Assembly: GCA_964023205.1 (NCBI GenBank)
Contig: OZ026838.1
Coordinates: forward strand, 33,135,843 to 33,199,842
Direction of reading: 5' to 3'
DNA: 64,000 nucleotides
DNA from: Lutraria lutraria
Lineage: Eukaryota > Mollusca > Bivalvia > Venerida > Mactridae
Within the stretch, counting starts at the first letter, position 1; every line of letters starts with the position of its first letter. This document shows, piece after piece, positions 1-13,049 of the stretch. Under the pieces are notes generated by a model. It worked only from the letters and a program-made list of their open reading frames with translations. It was not told where the DNA came from and ran no database searches. Both the position numbers and the translations under genes were made by a program.

Positions 1-330
1 TCACTGTTTTGATTGGATGATCATGAAACCTTGTCAGAATGTTTGTCTTCATAATATCTTGGACGAGTTCGAACATGGGTCATCTTTGGTCAAAAACTGG
101 GTCACCAGGTCAAATCTTAGGTAAAAATCTTGTAAAAACTCTTAATGTCATGGTTTTAATTGGATCTTGGCCAAACCTTGATAGTAAGGACAAGTTCAAA
201 TATGGGTCACCTAGGGTCAAAAACCAGGTCACAAGGTCAAATCTTAGGAAAACCTTATTAACACTGTAGATGTCAAATTTTGATGGTATCTTCATAGCGG
301 GGTAAATAACGAAAAAATAGTGCAAATTGT
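1..330. repeat. Tandem module of a bivalve interspersed repeat
   Basis: Units of about 127 bp recur. Each contains 'ggtcaaaaactgggtcac' or a variant, then 'ggtcaaatcttagg', then a phrase like 'gttttgattgga'. The copies begin near 89 and 215. The same module recurs at 4442-4835. Short open frames here are by-products of the repeat, not genes. Downstream, 405-450 holds 'atggccgccaaattttcaaa'-type sequence repeated twice. Confidence 0.7.
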
Positions 331-585
331 CATACAAGCACCAAATTTTCCACACATGTTGGGAATGATATGTAGAAACGATTTAGGGTGTGTGCCAAAG
401 TTCAAGTGCCTCGATTCAAGATGGCCGCCAAATTTTCAAAATGGCCGCCAAATATTTTCCCAGTCAAAGAACTTTTTATCAAAACTCTCAATACCAATGA
501 ATTATACTACCTTAGCACATTATCATAACATGTTCAGTATGTTTATACATGTATATAAGTAAATTCAAATGAAGTTTGTGAAATA

Positions 586-606
586 CCCCCCCCCCCCCCC
601 CCCCCC
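586..606. repeat. Poly-C tract
   Basis: An uninterrupted run of 21 C. Comparable G runs lie at 18726-18744, 35249-35270 and 43332-43348. They could form quadruplexes, and their exact lengths are prone to sequencing error. Confidence 0.9.
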
Positions 607-899
607 TCTAATAGAAGTTGTATATAGAACGTGACTTACTAGCCTTATTGCAGTTTTAGGCATACATTAGTTAATCGTTAATTGTTCCCGGATAGAAGTC
701 ATCCGGATTTATTGGGAGGGGGCCCGGGACTGCTTGCCTAAATAGACATTACATTCCAAGCCTTTTTGTCCTTTTCATGGAGGGCAGAAACACGGTGTCA
801 CACCCGGTAAATGCGTTGAAAAATGGGAGAACTTAACATAAACTTTTGCCCAATTGTTTCGACAGTTTCATGCACTGGAAACCAACTGAAGTATTTTGC

Positions 900-3300
900 T
901 TTAAATACCAAACTCCACCCAAATAGTGTCAGTATTGATGTCTTTGAAAATAGACACTGAAAGAATTATAATGTCTGTGTCAGAACCCCTCACCACATGC
1001 TTTTTCAAGCCGTTATCCACAGCGTGTTTCATACGCAAAATATCCTAGTGTCGGCTTCTTCATGAGTGCATTGGGTCAATATAGTTATGTAGTGCTCAGT
1101 ACTGCTTATCTCACTTTGGTTTTTCGTCTCAAATATAGTATCGGGTGCTTTAGTCAATAACCAAACTCATCCACCTTTTAAAAGGTATATCAGTTGCTTG
1201 AAAATTTGTTCGAATCCATTACTAACAACTGTCTAATATCTGATCAACGAGCCGTTCTTGTCATTGCTTTAAAATTAGGAAGATAAAGATCAAACACATT
1301 CTATCCGAGGGTGTCTTAAAATGCAGCAACTAGGAATAGCACAAAAACAACAGTAATGTAGCCATCAAACGTTTTCGCAGCACCAAAATTATTAATACAT
1401 TTATTTACAAAAATCAGAGCATCGGCAAGAGGTCCGTCTATTGGGGTTGTCACATTTTGTTCGAGTACTTGAAAGAGTTGCGAGTTAGTTCGAATAATTC
1501 AAAATGCCATTGTTTGAAAGCGAAGGAGGTTTTGCATGGTCTTCGTGCTTCAAAAGAAAATCACTCAAACTGACGTTTCTGGCAAGATAGAAAACGACGT
1601 AAAAAGAGCACAGTTTGCTTTCATTGTAACTGAAGATTTCACTCCCCAGACGTCATGCTTTAACTTTCTACTAAATAAATACACCTTGTGTTTTTATGGA
1701 AAGATAAAAGTATTATCAACTATTAAAACCATATCATGTAAATGAATAAGGACCCGAACAAACATAATTTATATGGTCTAATGCAAAAATAAAGGGAACG
1801 GTATAATACAAAATTTGCTTCTCTATATGGCTGGACAAATATATAAGTGTTATTATCTGGAGTGCAAGAACCTGGTTCCAAAAATAAATCTGAGAACTTA
1901 TCTTTTCTGGTATGTCAGACCAGTCTTCAATCAGGAGACATTGAAATTCAGAACGGTTTCAGATTTATCCCGTATATATATTCACCCAATTTTAATTCAT
2001 ATAGAGCACACGCTGTGCTCTGTTGGGCAAGTCGTGTTCTAGAAACATTGTATGCCAAACATGATGACTAAGCAACATCCATGGTAGCGATATTGGACAC
2101 TGTAAGTGTCGATATTCACCCACTGTCTTTCAAAATAATAACAACAACTTTCAGAGACATCATTTCAGCGTGCAAACCACCAAACATAAACAACGAAATT
2201 TTGTCATTGCAACTGAACAACTTGACATGGATTGAGGAAATTGGTGACTTCTCGGACCTTATAAATGGATTGTTTATGATGACAACGGAATGGGCTTGCT
2301 CATGTAAGATGGGTAAGACAGCATTCAGCGATAGTTGAAACGAGGACGCCCACTTTTCATTGGTATGGAAAGTCGCCCATGCAAGATATGCAATCAAAAC
2401 CTTTTGAAGGCATTGATATTTAAAGTTCATATTTTGTTTGATAATGCTGGTCTCCAAGTCAAGAAAATTATCAGACAATGAAGATGGTTGATTAATTTGT
2501 GAAAGGTATGCTAGAATTATATTTGCGTATTGTTCGGGTATAGATGGTACACCGATTGATGCGGGTTTATCACCAATCTACAAGTCAACGTGGTTGTTTT
2601 TCACCGGCAACGTTCGTATCGTATGTCGAAATAAAGAAATGTCCGTCCCATGAAATGATGATATTGACAAAGTGGAGCCAGAATTGTGATCAATGTTATA
2701 TTATAAAGAGTCCACGGTGTAGCACTGGTGAACAAACTACTCCACATGGTTGTACAACATTTCCTCCAACCATTGTGGAAATTTCAAGGACACGTTATTG
2801 TATGTACATATACCACAGTGAAACAAGATATCAATTAGATGTCGTTTCCTTGTCTACACAAAATCAAAAGGTCAATGTAAATAGCAAATGGGGGTTCGTT
2901 TGTCTTGGAATGAAGACGGACATTTGCTGCACAGTGAATACCTCTATGACAGTTATACTGAAGTACATTTGTAATTGAGTTATTGCAAAGGAGACTTAGA
3001 GTTGCACTGTTCCATCTGTGCTTCATTGTTTGACCCATATTGTACCTTACTCACTAATTCAAGATATTGTTTGGGTACTGATATCAACTGACTTCTGGTA
3101 CGAAATTACCACCGAATTTGTTTTCATGGATCATTTGCACATGCAGCAAACAATGCATGGCCTGAATATTTCTTCAAAGTCAATAAGACTTTCTTACCGC
3201 GTTAATGCGTTTCTAATTCAGAATCCAACTGTTTCAGTCTCAGGTGCCTGCTCAGACAGTTGAACCATGGCACTCGTCCGACAAAGTTTGTGTTTCGAAT
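900..3300 (-). pseudogene. Decayed copy of an unnamed multi-copy protein family
   Basis: Read on the minus strand, conceptual fragments follow the order of a repeated hypothetical protein family that I know from memory in molluscs and cnidarians. Fragments include PPFAIYI (about 2875), MFGGLHAEM with MSLKV after it (about 2190-2145), an ALYEL segment (about 2010), LADALIF (about 1415), AKTFDGYI (about 1375), and YLPNFKAMTRTAR (about 1265). A decayed match to an 'EADTR'-like block lies near 1050. The longest surviving open stretch is 120 codons (2478-2116). Stops and frame changes occur throughout, so no product is expected. The family has no function that I know. Its copy number and decay suggest that it moves as, or with, a transposable element. 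The outer limits are approximate. Confidence 0.6.
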
Positions 3301-4345
3301 AATGTATGTAACTAGTTCAGCAAATGTTTTTTCTCGAATGCCTGCCGAATATTCGACCGACTTCTCATTACGTTTTGTATTGAACGCCTTTCTCTGTTGC
3401 TAAGAGATGTAAGACTTTTAACACTATTTCATTTCAAGAGCGACATCATAATCGGCACTGAATTTGGCCAATAAGGAATTGAATGTTTTTGGCTCACTCA
3501 TTAATGTATCGGTATTCGATGACTGGTCACATCAAGTTCGTCAATTTACAGATTTAAAAACTAAACCATAAGTATACTTAAATAAATCCAGTGTATAAAG
3601 TCTATTGCCAGTGATTTGAAACAAATAGCATATTTGGTTGGCCTTCTATAAACCAATATCAAACGTTAATATCAACGATACAAACTACTCAGTATTTAGA
3701 ACTATATTACAACAATTAGCCTTAAAATAAATTACTATAAATGAATAATACAGGGAACCGTTTCTCAGATTTTTTATATTGTCCTATGTTCGTTAGATAT
3801 TCCGTATCCTGAAACCCGCTAATAGACTAAAATGAAACCAAGCATCAAAATTCTGAGGCACGGTTCCTAGATAAACATGTCTGCTACAGAATACTGAAAA
3901 CAGCAAAAGGCATTTTGAAAATGCAGGTATGTACGAACCTAAACTTGCAATACTACTGATTAATTGAACGAAGTGTGTTCATCTTATATCAAATGAAAGT
4001 AGTGCCACGTACCACCGACGGACGCATTTTGACTTCTATGACAGACGGATGTTTATATGCTCGATGAACTGTACACTTTGAACCTAATTTTCTTACAATA
4101 AGCATTGAAGTTGTTTAAAGATACCATCAAAATTATATATGTCGGGCTGAACATGGTGAACTCAACCTTCCGAATTTAGCCGCTCCAATAACCTATATAA
4201 TTATTCCCTTGGCCTTAACAACTGTCAAAAATATTTTAGTATACATGTACCTCAGTTTGGTTATAAACCCGATTATTTACAGTAAGAATGATATTATGAG
4301 CATAAACTATGGATTACAATGTGTTTTCACTCCTATTATACACGT
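3301..4345. other. No gene seen
   Basis: AT-rich sequence without long open frames, splice-flanked conserved peptides or recognisable repeats. The 5' exons of the ERI3 gene, which should encode the DFEAT (Exo I) motif, were looked for here and not found. Confidence 0.5.
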
Positions 4346-4349
4346 CATA

Positions 4350-4440
4350 TAGCCTGGAGACAGTGGGTTCGAATCCGAGCGTGACCACAGCGTTCCTGAC
4401 CAGGTACACGTTGGCACACGGTCTTAAATAAACCCCGACA
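4350..4440 (+). mobile_element. tRNA-derived SINE fragment
   Basis: A Pol III B-box-like block, 'gtgggttcgaatccgag', at about 4364 is followed by the kind of tRNA-unrelated sequence seen in other SINEs of the window ('gttcctgaccaggtacacg'). The A box and the element's head are not clear, so this is a truncated or old copy. Confidence 0.45.
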
Positions 4441-4441
4441 C

Positions 4442-4835
4442 ATGTATGCATCATCATACCAAATTTGGTGCTTGTATGAAAATTTGCACTATTTTGCCAA
4501 GAAGTACGTTTTATTTATCCCGCTATCACCAAACCTAGTCAGAATGTTTGTCTTAATGATATGTAAGACAAATTCGAACATAGGTCGTCTGGGGTCAAAA
4601 ACTAGGTCACGAGGTCAAATCTTAGGAAAACCTTGTCTATGCTGTAGTTTTCATGGTTTTGATTGGATCTTCACCAAATTTTGTCAGAATGTTTGTCTTA
4701 TTTATATGTAGGACAAGTTCTAACATGGGTCATCTGGGGTCAAAAACTAGGTCACTGGTTCAAAACAATGTTTTAATGAGTGAACAGTGATTGTCATGTG
4801 AGCGATATAGGGCCATCTTGGCCCTCTTGTTTAAA
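4442..4835. repeat. Second copy of the 'ggtcaaaaactaggtcac' module
   Basis: Units at about 4594 and 4738 match those at 1-330. The copy ends with 'gtgagcgatatagggcc' and 'ggccctcttgttta', the same terminus seen at about 10650 and, inverted, at 49918 and 62657. This shows that these differently built repeats share one end sequence. Confidence 0.7.
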
Positions 4836-5165
4836 AATGCCACTCATAATTTAGAATAAAACTTCTTCCGAATAAAGGCCACAGGGTCTGTCAATATAAG
4901 CCACCCAGGGTTTGCTATTATTCATAGGCTTGACTGTATATATGCATTGTTTATCAAGTATTTGTTTATATGTCAATATATAAAGTTTTAATAAAGGTCA
5001 AATACTTTCCTACTGTCAAATTGTCTGCAGTTCAACTAGGGGAGCAGGCCATTAAGCTGAAAAATAGAGGTAATCATGACTTTGTGAAACTATTTGCATA
5101 CTGTAAATTTGTCTTTTTTACTTGGGATGAGGCATTAACATTTCTCTCTGATATGAACATTTCAG

Positions 5166-8100
5166 TTGACTGGGATCATGCAAGACATGGTAGATGGTCA
5201 ATCTCATATTGAAGAAGTTCTGGAGGTATGTGTTTTAGTTGATACATTCAAACCTGTGCTGAGAACCATTTGATTATAATGTGCACCTTGTTTTTACAAG
5301 TTTACAAGTTTATTTCGTAAATAAAGGCCATCGGCCCAAAATACATACATACATATACATGTTCACAAAGTTATTTAATATATATTGTTGTGTCCACAAC
5401 AAATTTTAAGAAAAAGTCTCAAGGATACTGAACAAAAGTATAAGCATATAACGATGTACCATGATCTCATGAAATAGGGAATAGGAAATATGTCAACCAT
5501 TTCTCACCAAAGTTAAAATATGCCATAAGATGTTCTATTGTAATGTATCAATGCACTGCATTAGGTTTGATACATATAGTGCTACTTTTTTTAAAACAAC
5601 AATTTTTAAAATCAAAAGTATCACATCTTCCAGTATACCAATTAAATAAGTATCGTTCTCTTATTGTTACGAATACCAACTAGTTGTTACAGATCGCCTG
5701 TCAACTAAAAAGACATTCTGGCTCTTAAGACTAGTTATTTATTTCATGTAAACAAACAGTCTTAGCTTATTTCAATCCATCCTTGAACAATTAAATTACT
5801 GCTTTTATTTAACTTAAAGGTTTCTTTATTATCAAAGTTGGCTGTACTTCTTCAACATTATTGAATTACCAATAAAAAACATACTTTTAATTCCGTCTCT
5901 TTATAATTTTGAAAGCCACAGGTTAATGACATATACAAGTACAGTAAATCCTCTCCAGAGCGGCCCTCTGTAGAGCAACAACCTTTCTATAACAACACCT
6001 TCAAAATTTCCCTGCGTTGATATTTACTATAAATGTAACCTCTGTAGAGCAACAACCTCTAAACAACGGCCAATATTTGCAGCTCCTACAGGGTGTTGCT
6101 CTATGGAGGTTGTACTGTACATGTATTAATTAATTTCCAAATGTTATTCAAGGCTTTCATTCGACCCTTAATACAGTATGTTGACTCTAGAAATTAGTAA
6201 AATAAGGATTCTGGCTCTTGAGAATTTGTACCAAAGGGGCAAATTTGCTATTACAATAGTGGGAAATTTTGCTGATTCCTTAAGTTATTAACAGCCAGGT
6301 CACATTTGACCCTCAACTTTTGACATCTAATGAAAACCCTGTAAATATTATTGCAGAAAAGTGAAAATCTATTAAAATTATCAATGTCAAATTTGTGGTA
6401 TTTCAGTGAGTAGGACATGCATTGTAGAAAATGTTTATCTAATTATAGAAATTTGACAAATGGATGGTTGAAAATCATTTGCTGGATCCTGATGTAAATT
6501 CAATCTTTGTGACATGTGGTGATTGGGATCTTTTGAGAATGTAAGTTTGTACTGAAATTATAGAATTCATAATTTTTGTAAACTTATTTTGATTTTGCAG
6601 TTTTTGCTACTAAGTGCTTGTATGGTTAATAATTTTTTATGCTATTTAGTTTAGTCTAAGGTGCTGCAAGAAGGTTATACATTTGACCTGAGACTATGCG
6701 TTTTGACCTGCGAAAATAGGAAAATGCTGGTATTTGACGCCTAACTTAAATCCGTGAAGATTCAATTTGATTTGCATGAATTCTTGATGATGTGTCATTC
6801 AGAATAAAACATTGTAGATAAGAATTTCATCTCAAGATGAGATGAGCTTGCTTATGTTTCCCTTGGTCAACACTTAATATTTTAAAAACACTTAATTGAT
6901 ATTTTAAAGACTGCAGATTACTCTTTGTGTATAGGATAAAATCCCAGCCTGCATGGACATTAAATGTTTATCAATAATGAGTGACAATTACTAATGAAGG
7001 AATCTACTGCATCTGTGTTATCTCTGTTGCAGGTTACCTCAGCAAGCCTCTTATTTCAACTTGAAGATACCAACATATTTTAACCAGTGGTTGAATTTGA
7101 AAAAGGTAAATTATATTGTGACTTATTCCAGAATGAAACATTTCCTATTGGAAGGTCGGTTGGTCCGTCCGTAACCAAACCTTGTCCGACCAATAAGTAG
7201 AGAACGTTTTAGCCTAGGCTCTTCAGATTTGGTTGGGAGGTCGGACATCATAATATGTAGATGACCCCCCTTATTGATTTTTGGTTCAATTGGTCAAGTC
7301 GAGGTGTTACTATCCAGTTAACTGTTAGTTGGCATTCCTGTTTCACAAACACTGCTTGATGTTTGTTGTCAATTAGATGACAGGCTGTAGTCTACGGCTT
7401 GTATTTACTATGATACTCATGTGGTACATTCATAGATTGTGCTTTGCTTCTGTGGTTTATTCAATTCAGTTTTCTTTCTTTTTGCAAGTTACATATAGAG
7501 TCAAACACCAATTAGTGTGTATGAGATACTCTGGCTGTCAAAAATAACGGTGGTTGAATTTGTTTTAGTGTCTGCAGTTTGTAATATTTATTATAAGTCA
7601 AGGGGTGTATTAATTGAGTTGTGTATCATAAGACTTGGTGGGATGTTGTGCTGACAGGATACACTAGAATATGTCTGCTCCTTGTAATTTTATCATCACT
7701 AAACTTGAATTCTACAAGTGTGAATGTATTTTGACTTTATTTTATGACTGGTATTTTGACTTTGGGTATATTCTCTAGATTTTTATATTGTTTGAACATC
7801 TCTCTTATGATTTTGTTACATTATACAACTTTCTTGTTTGACTAATAGGGGTTTGCAGAAATAACAACAACATATCCGAAAGGAATGATGCCAATGTTGG
7901 CTGAGCTCAATTTGAAACACCAGGGCCGACATCATAGTGGTATTGGTAAGTTTTAAAGTTTTAATTTTAAAAAAACTTGTTGCTTGTACAATTTGGTAAA
8001 GTATGGAAATAATGCGATGATTAAATATCTGTTGGATGTTTATTTACCAGTACATTCTGTGCCATTATGAATTTTGTTACATTTCTTGAGCTCTAAATTG

Positions 8101-8825
8101 AACAAATTCTGTTTTGTGAAGGCATATTTATTGATGACTATTACTTTCATTGGCACTCATTTTGTTGCGCATGTTAAGCTTAGCATGTAATTCAATATGA
8201 GAGAAAATGTGCCAAACATTTTGTATGTGTATTCTTTGGATTGTGAGAGGTATTCCAGTTTTGCTTATTATAATATATAGTTGAATAATTGTCTCTTGTC
8301 TGTTAACATCACAATGTTATAATCATTTTTGTTGCATGTTCAGCTATTTTATGTAGTCATAATGAATAATCATATTCTGAGCAAACAAAGGAACATCAGA
8401 TGAACTTCATTTCTTAATTATGGCCCTTCCCCCTAATCAATGTCTCCAGCCTTCAATTTTTTTTCTTATAATCACAATTCAACATAATGCCTTGATGATC
8501 TTTCATATTATCCTTCATTGCCACCAAAGATATGCTCAAATAGTAACAAATTGTAAACAGAAGATATATGAAGCCCAAAGAAGCTCCCATTCGAATGCTA
8601 TTCATGAAATCATGAATATTTATTGAACTACTCTTGAATACTTCATGAATTGTTCATGAAGTATGAGGAATATAAGGAATTAAGATTTTAGTTTAAGCAT
8701 CACATTACTTCTTTCACACTTAAAAGTTTATTTCTTTTTTTACAGATGATTGTAAGAATATTGGCTCCATTTTGTGTGAGTTAATACAACGTGGATATGT
8801 TGCTAAGGTTACCGGGTCAAGATGA
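5166..8825 (+). CDS. ERI3: ERI3-like 3'-5' exoribonuclease, last five exons
   Basis: Five exons join in phase: 5166-5225, 6449-6540, 7033-7105, 7849-7945, 8746-8825. All have AG acceptors and GT donors and give 133 residues to the TGA stop. Readable blocks are LTGIMQDMVDGQ, SIFVTCGDWDLL, FNQWLNLKK and HHSGIDDCKNI. These match from memory the ERI1/ERI3 (prion-interactor) branch of DEDDh exonucleases. GDWD carries the Exo II aspartate. HSGIDD gives the Exo III His-x4-Asp pair. The family trims 3' ends of structured RNA using two metal ions; ERI3's own substrates are poorly known. The Exo I motif must lie on upstream exons. These are not visible in the window and may precede it. No start codon is assigned. 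Introns hold only ordinary repeats. Confidence 0.9.
5300..5420. repeat. Interspersed repeat in ERI3 intron
   Basis: 'gtttacaagtttatttcg' is followed by 'aaataaaggccatcggccca', a short cata microsatellite and 'tgttgtgtccacaaca'. It looks like a common bivalve repeat. Assignment is by eye only. Confidence 0.4.
5940..6120. repeat. Repeat with 'tctgtagagcaacaacct' units, in ERI3 intron
   Basis: 'ctctgtagagcaacaacct' occurs twice (about 5969 and 6040). An inverted, altered version closes the block ('ttgctctatggaggttgtac', about 6096). It therefore behaves like a small inverted-repeat element of about 180 bp. Confidence 0.45.
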
Positions 8826-9200
8826 TATTACTGATATCAAAAACATTGTTTTCAATTGAGAGACTAATTTGTTTTTTTGTTTTTTCAAGTTAATTTTTGT
8901 AATGCCCGGCCCTGAAAGTGTTTTTTAAGGGCATGACAAAATACGTGTTGAAAATTATGTATTATGTGACAAAAGACATAATATTAACATTATTTCAGTT
9001 ATTTTTATTAGTTTGTTTACCCCACCTGTGCTCCTGGGGACATTCTGTTATATTGCCAGAACTGTTTTAAGAAAAAAATGTTTTTTGATTATATTGGTAG
9101 TTTTTGTGCTTTGTTTTATGCAACCTGCTGTAAATTACTGAATTTTACATGTTAGAAAGAGTTTTAATATTAAAAAGTGCAATCCTAGTTGAGATATACC
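8826..9200 (+). other. Probable ERI3 3' untranslated region
   Basis: Sequence after the ERI3 stop is T-rich and non-coding. A variant polyadenylation signal, ATTAAA, is at 9169-9174. The transcript end is inferred. 9201-9654 shows nothing further. Confidence 0.4.
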
Positions 9201-9654
9201 AGGTAGTTTTATTGATGTAAATACGTAAGTAACAAATAGTGGGTAGGGCTTCAGCTCAAACTACTCCTATCATGTATTAGTCCATATTCTCACTCACAGG
9301 CAGAGATTATCACAGAAAAATAACATATTCTTTTACCATGTCTAAAACCATAGGTCTTTCAGGATACAAATTACAATACAAACTCTAAAAGATATACTAT
9401 GTGGTATAGACCTTTCAGAAAGTAGGTTATCTCCCTTGCCAAAATCAGAAGCATTTGGAATACTTCGGACACTGGGTAGTATTTCCGATAATGGTGTCTC
9501 GAGACAAACTAAACTATCATTGATTATCCGATATTGAAATTGACTATTATATTGAAAATAAATGATAAACATATTAATCAACTGTTTAAAAACTGTGTTA
9601 CTATACTGGTATTCATTGTTGATTGAATTTTAAGTAATCCTACCACTTTTTAGC

Positions 9655-10680
9655 TCACCTGATTCATCAGGTGAGCTTTTAGGATCGGTGAATGTCCGGT
9701 GTCCGTCGTCGGTCCACAATTAGTTTGTTTACACTCTAGCAACCGCAGCTCTTTACGAATCTTGATTAAACTTGCTCACAATGTATATGGCCGCAATGTC
9801 TCGGATAAGTTCGATTATGGGCAAAATCTGATAATAACTTCTAGAGTTATGGGCCCTTGAATTACAAAATTTGCTATATTTAGCTTGTTTACACTCTAGC
9901 GCCTTCATTTATTCACCAATCCTGATCATATTTTCAGTAAATGTGTATAACCAAAAGATCTTGGACAAGTTCGATTATGGGTAATATCGGACCAGAACTT
10001 CAAGAGTTATGGGCCCTTGACTTAGAAAATTTGCTATATTTGAGTTTGTTTACACTATAGCGCATTCATTTATTCACCAATCCTAATCATATTTTCAGTA
10101 AATGTGTATAACCAAAAGATCTTGGACAAGTTCGATTACGGACGGAATCGGACTCAAACTTCAAGAGTTATGGGCCCTTGATTTTGAAAATTTGCTATAT
10201 TTTAGCTTGTTTACACTCTAGCACCTACATTTATTCACCGATCCTAATAATATTTTCGGTAAATGTGTATAATCAAAAGATCTTGAACAAGTTCTATTAT
10301 GGGCGGAATCGGACCACATCTTCAAGAGTTATGGGCCCTTGACTTAGCAAATTTGCTATATTTTAGCTTGTTTACACTCCAGCGCCTTCATTTATTCACC
10401 GATCCTAATCATATTTACAATGAATGTGTATGACCTTATGGTTTTGGACAAGTTATGTTATGGGTGGAATCGGACCACAATTTCAAGAGTTATGGACCCT
10501 TGGATTAGAAAATTTGCTACGTTTTAGCTTGTTTAACAGTATTATACCTTTATTGTTGGTTTTGATCTCAAAATCTACGTGAAAATGAGTTTTACGAGAT
10601 GGAAACTATATTACCTGGTCATTGATTATTGGCCTTTGTTCTCAGGTGAGCGATAAAGGGCCAATGTGGCCCTCTTGTTT
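9655..10680. repeat. Bivalve repeat with inverted ends and about five internal units of roughly 165 bp
   Basis: It begins 'agctcacctgattcatcagg' and ends 'ctcaggtgagcgataaaggg' then 'ggccctcttgttta'. The inside is a tandem series. Units contain 'gagttatgggcccttga', 'aaatttgctatatttt' and 'ttgtttacactctagcgcc', starting near 9847, 10010, 10171, 10331 and 10494. Units differ by scattered substitutions, so the series is old. No protein is encoded. Confidence 0.75.
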
Positions 10681-11465
10681 ATTGTATTTATATATAAAAC
10701 ATTTGACCATGTAAAAAAAATCAATAATGATGTTCAAGGCATTACAGCTTATTTTGTTGTAAATTCCTTTGAATACTACATAATATCAAGATTACGAGTT
10801 CAATATCCATTGAATGTATGATTTCAGACCCAGCAAAGATTAATTGACTTTCATAGTTTAAAAAGATAATACTCTCACAATATATATAGGCCTACATTGT
10901 CTAGTAAAGTGACATAGCAAACACTAGATTAAACAAATAAATGTATAATGTTGTACTAATGCAAGAATGCATTTCATAAATGTTACATACATTTGTATGT
11001 TTCTTTTAAATTGACAATTTGTATGCTTGAACTTTTGAAAAAAATGTGGTATCGAATTTAGCGTACAATAAATCAGAAGTCTAAATGGAAAGGGGTTGAA
11101 ATGTTTAATAGAAATTATCAAAGTAGAAGATTACCAATTCTAAAAACTTTTTTTTTATATTTTGGACCTGTCATATCATATTTATTCTCAAGTTATTCAA
11201 CACACATCAACCAAACTTGAAAGTTTGATAAAAATTGTGAGAATGGTAATTATTGGTTATGAATTTCATGTCACTTAGGCTATTTTATCTGGGACCAATA
11301 CTAGTATACACAATTACCTGATACATCCATATTGTTTTTTCGTAAAATTAGTCACACTCCTAATCTGATTTAATGTATAACTTGTTTTGACCCCCAGATA
11401 GCTGTAAAAACAATGTAGATCCATAAAACAATGGGTGGTATAAATATATACGACCTCTTACTGTT
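10681..11465. other. No gene seen
   Basis: AT-rich unique-looking sequence. The small open frames have no recognisable content or splice context. Confidence 0.5.
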
Positions 11466-11700
11466 TTTAGCTCACTAGAGCACAAAGTGCTCAAGGTGAG
11501 CTATTGTGATTTAGTGTTGTCCATCGTCCGTGCTTGTGTCCGTCCGTCAGTGCGTCAACAATCGATTTAAACAATATCTCCTTCTTAAGCAGTTGGCCAA
11601 TTTCAATGAAATTTAATAGGGATGTTCCATGCATGAAGCTCTACCAAAGTTGTTCAAAACATTAAAATTCATTAAAAACTCTGGTTGCTATGGCAACCGG
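11466..11700. repeat. Truncated end of a 'gctcac' repeat
   Basis: It starts with 'tagctcactagagcacaaag' and 'tgctcaaggtgagctattgt', then 'ttggccaatttcaatgaaa'. This is the reverse complement of the right end of the element at 49918-51010. It breaks off at about 11700, where reverse-transcriptase sequence begins. Confidence 0.65.
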
Positions 11701-12135
11701 TAGGGAAAACTAAAAACCCTGGGGCATAACACACCAAACGTTGCTTTCGCATATAAGACTTGCCTTTCAGTCTGTGAACTCCCTATAGTACTCCCAAGTA
11801 TTCCGCATTCAAAGGAGACGATCCACTTGTAAAACCCCTCTGCGACCCATTCCGTGTGCATTAGTACATTAACCTGTTTAATGTCCCTGATAATAGCCAC
11901 TATTGCTTAGCAGATCACCGGTAGTACTTTGATGCCACGATAGTTGTATGCCTCCAAAGGAAGACCCTTAGTTTTGAAGACTGGAGATACTACTCCTAAC
12001 TTGAGACTGGTTGTGATTTTCTGTTGTTCAAATATACCATTAATCAAAGACAAAATTTCTTTCTGTAACACTGAATACCACCATCAAGGACTTACATACA
12101 TAAGTCCTTGCCACCATAGATGATATGTTCAACAA

Positions 12136-12601
12136 GGGGCATACCCTACAACTGACAAGCATTCTGTGAAAGTGTAAAAATGTGCTAGATGTATATGTAA
12201 AACAATATATAATGGATAATTGCAAGAAGAACTTGGGTCATAAAATGACTAGTTTAGGTACTAGCCGCAAAACTCATAGCTATGAATAATAAATCACTTC
12301 CACCCAAAAATTGTACAACAAATTCCAAAGATTTTCCGATCTTTTATGGAAACTTACAGACATGCGCACTTCAAAGAAGAGGTAAATATCAAATTTGCTG
12401 ATTGTTGACATACTTCTCTGACGACTACATGACATTTCCATGACTAAATGTATGTGTCACAAATACATATTTTTTGTGATTTTATTTTTAATTGGGTGAA
12501 TTTTTGGCTGAAACTTTCTTCGTCGGCTTTTTTCTTTACAAGCTTCTAATTCTTCATCATTTGGCCTTGATTCTAGATGCAACATGTTGTAGGGTATGCC
12601 C
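12136..12601. mobile_element. 466-bp MITE-like insertion in the dead LINE
   Basis: Perfect 16-bp inverted termini, GGGCATACCCTACAAC at 12136-12151 and its complement at 12586-12601, enclose sequence without coding content. The flanks are adjacent parts of the LINE reading frame (PNIY on one side, EHIIYGG on the other), so this is an insertion. TTAA abuts the right end (12603-12606), and the terminus resembles the TTAA-flanked element at 47911. A piggyBac- or Kolobok-type TTAA family is therefore likely. The left TTAA has mutated or never existed. Confidence 0.65.
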
Positions 12602-13049
12602 TTTAAGCCTATAAATATTAGGTGATTTCCCTTTATGAATAATTTTAAATGATTTCTGAGGTTCTTGCAAACTCACGGGATACAGCCTATTTGGTTTGAC
12701 AATAGAATCGATAGCATGCACATCCATCTGTACCATTTCATGATGTTCAGAATTATAAAGTACTTTTACCGATTCCTTTCCAAAGTCCTTAAAGTGTCTC
12801 CTGAAGCCATCAAGTACACCTTCTTGGCCTGAGTAGCAGGCTTCACCTACTTAGAAATCGTCTATTACATCGCGCTGGCGATTTTTAAGTTTAAAGAAAA
12901 GTTTTTTGTCTCTATTTGTTGCAGATAACATTTTATTTATAGTATTTCCCGCTATATCTGACCGTGCATGTGGACTGTATAAGTACTGGTTAAAGGTGCC
13001 AGGAAGCTGTGTGTCGGTGCTATACACTGGGCACATTAAAGAATCAGGC

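Noticed and set aside
4970..5212. 80-codon plus-strand frame ending over the first visible ERI3 exon
   Set aside because: It reads the exon in a different frame. The true frame begins after the acceptor at 5165 and gives LTGIMQDMVDGQ.
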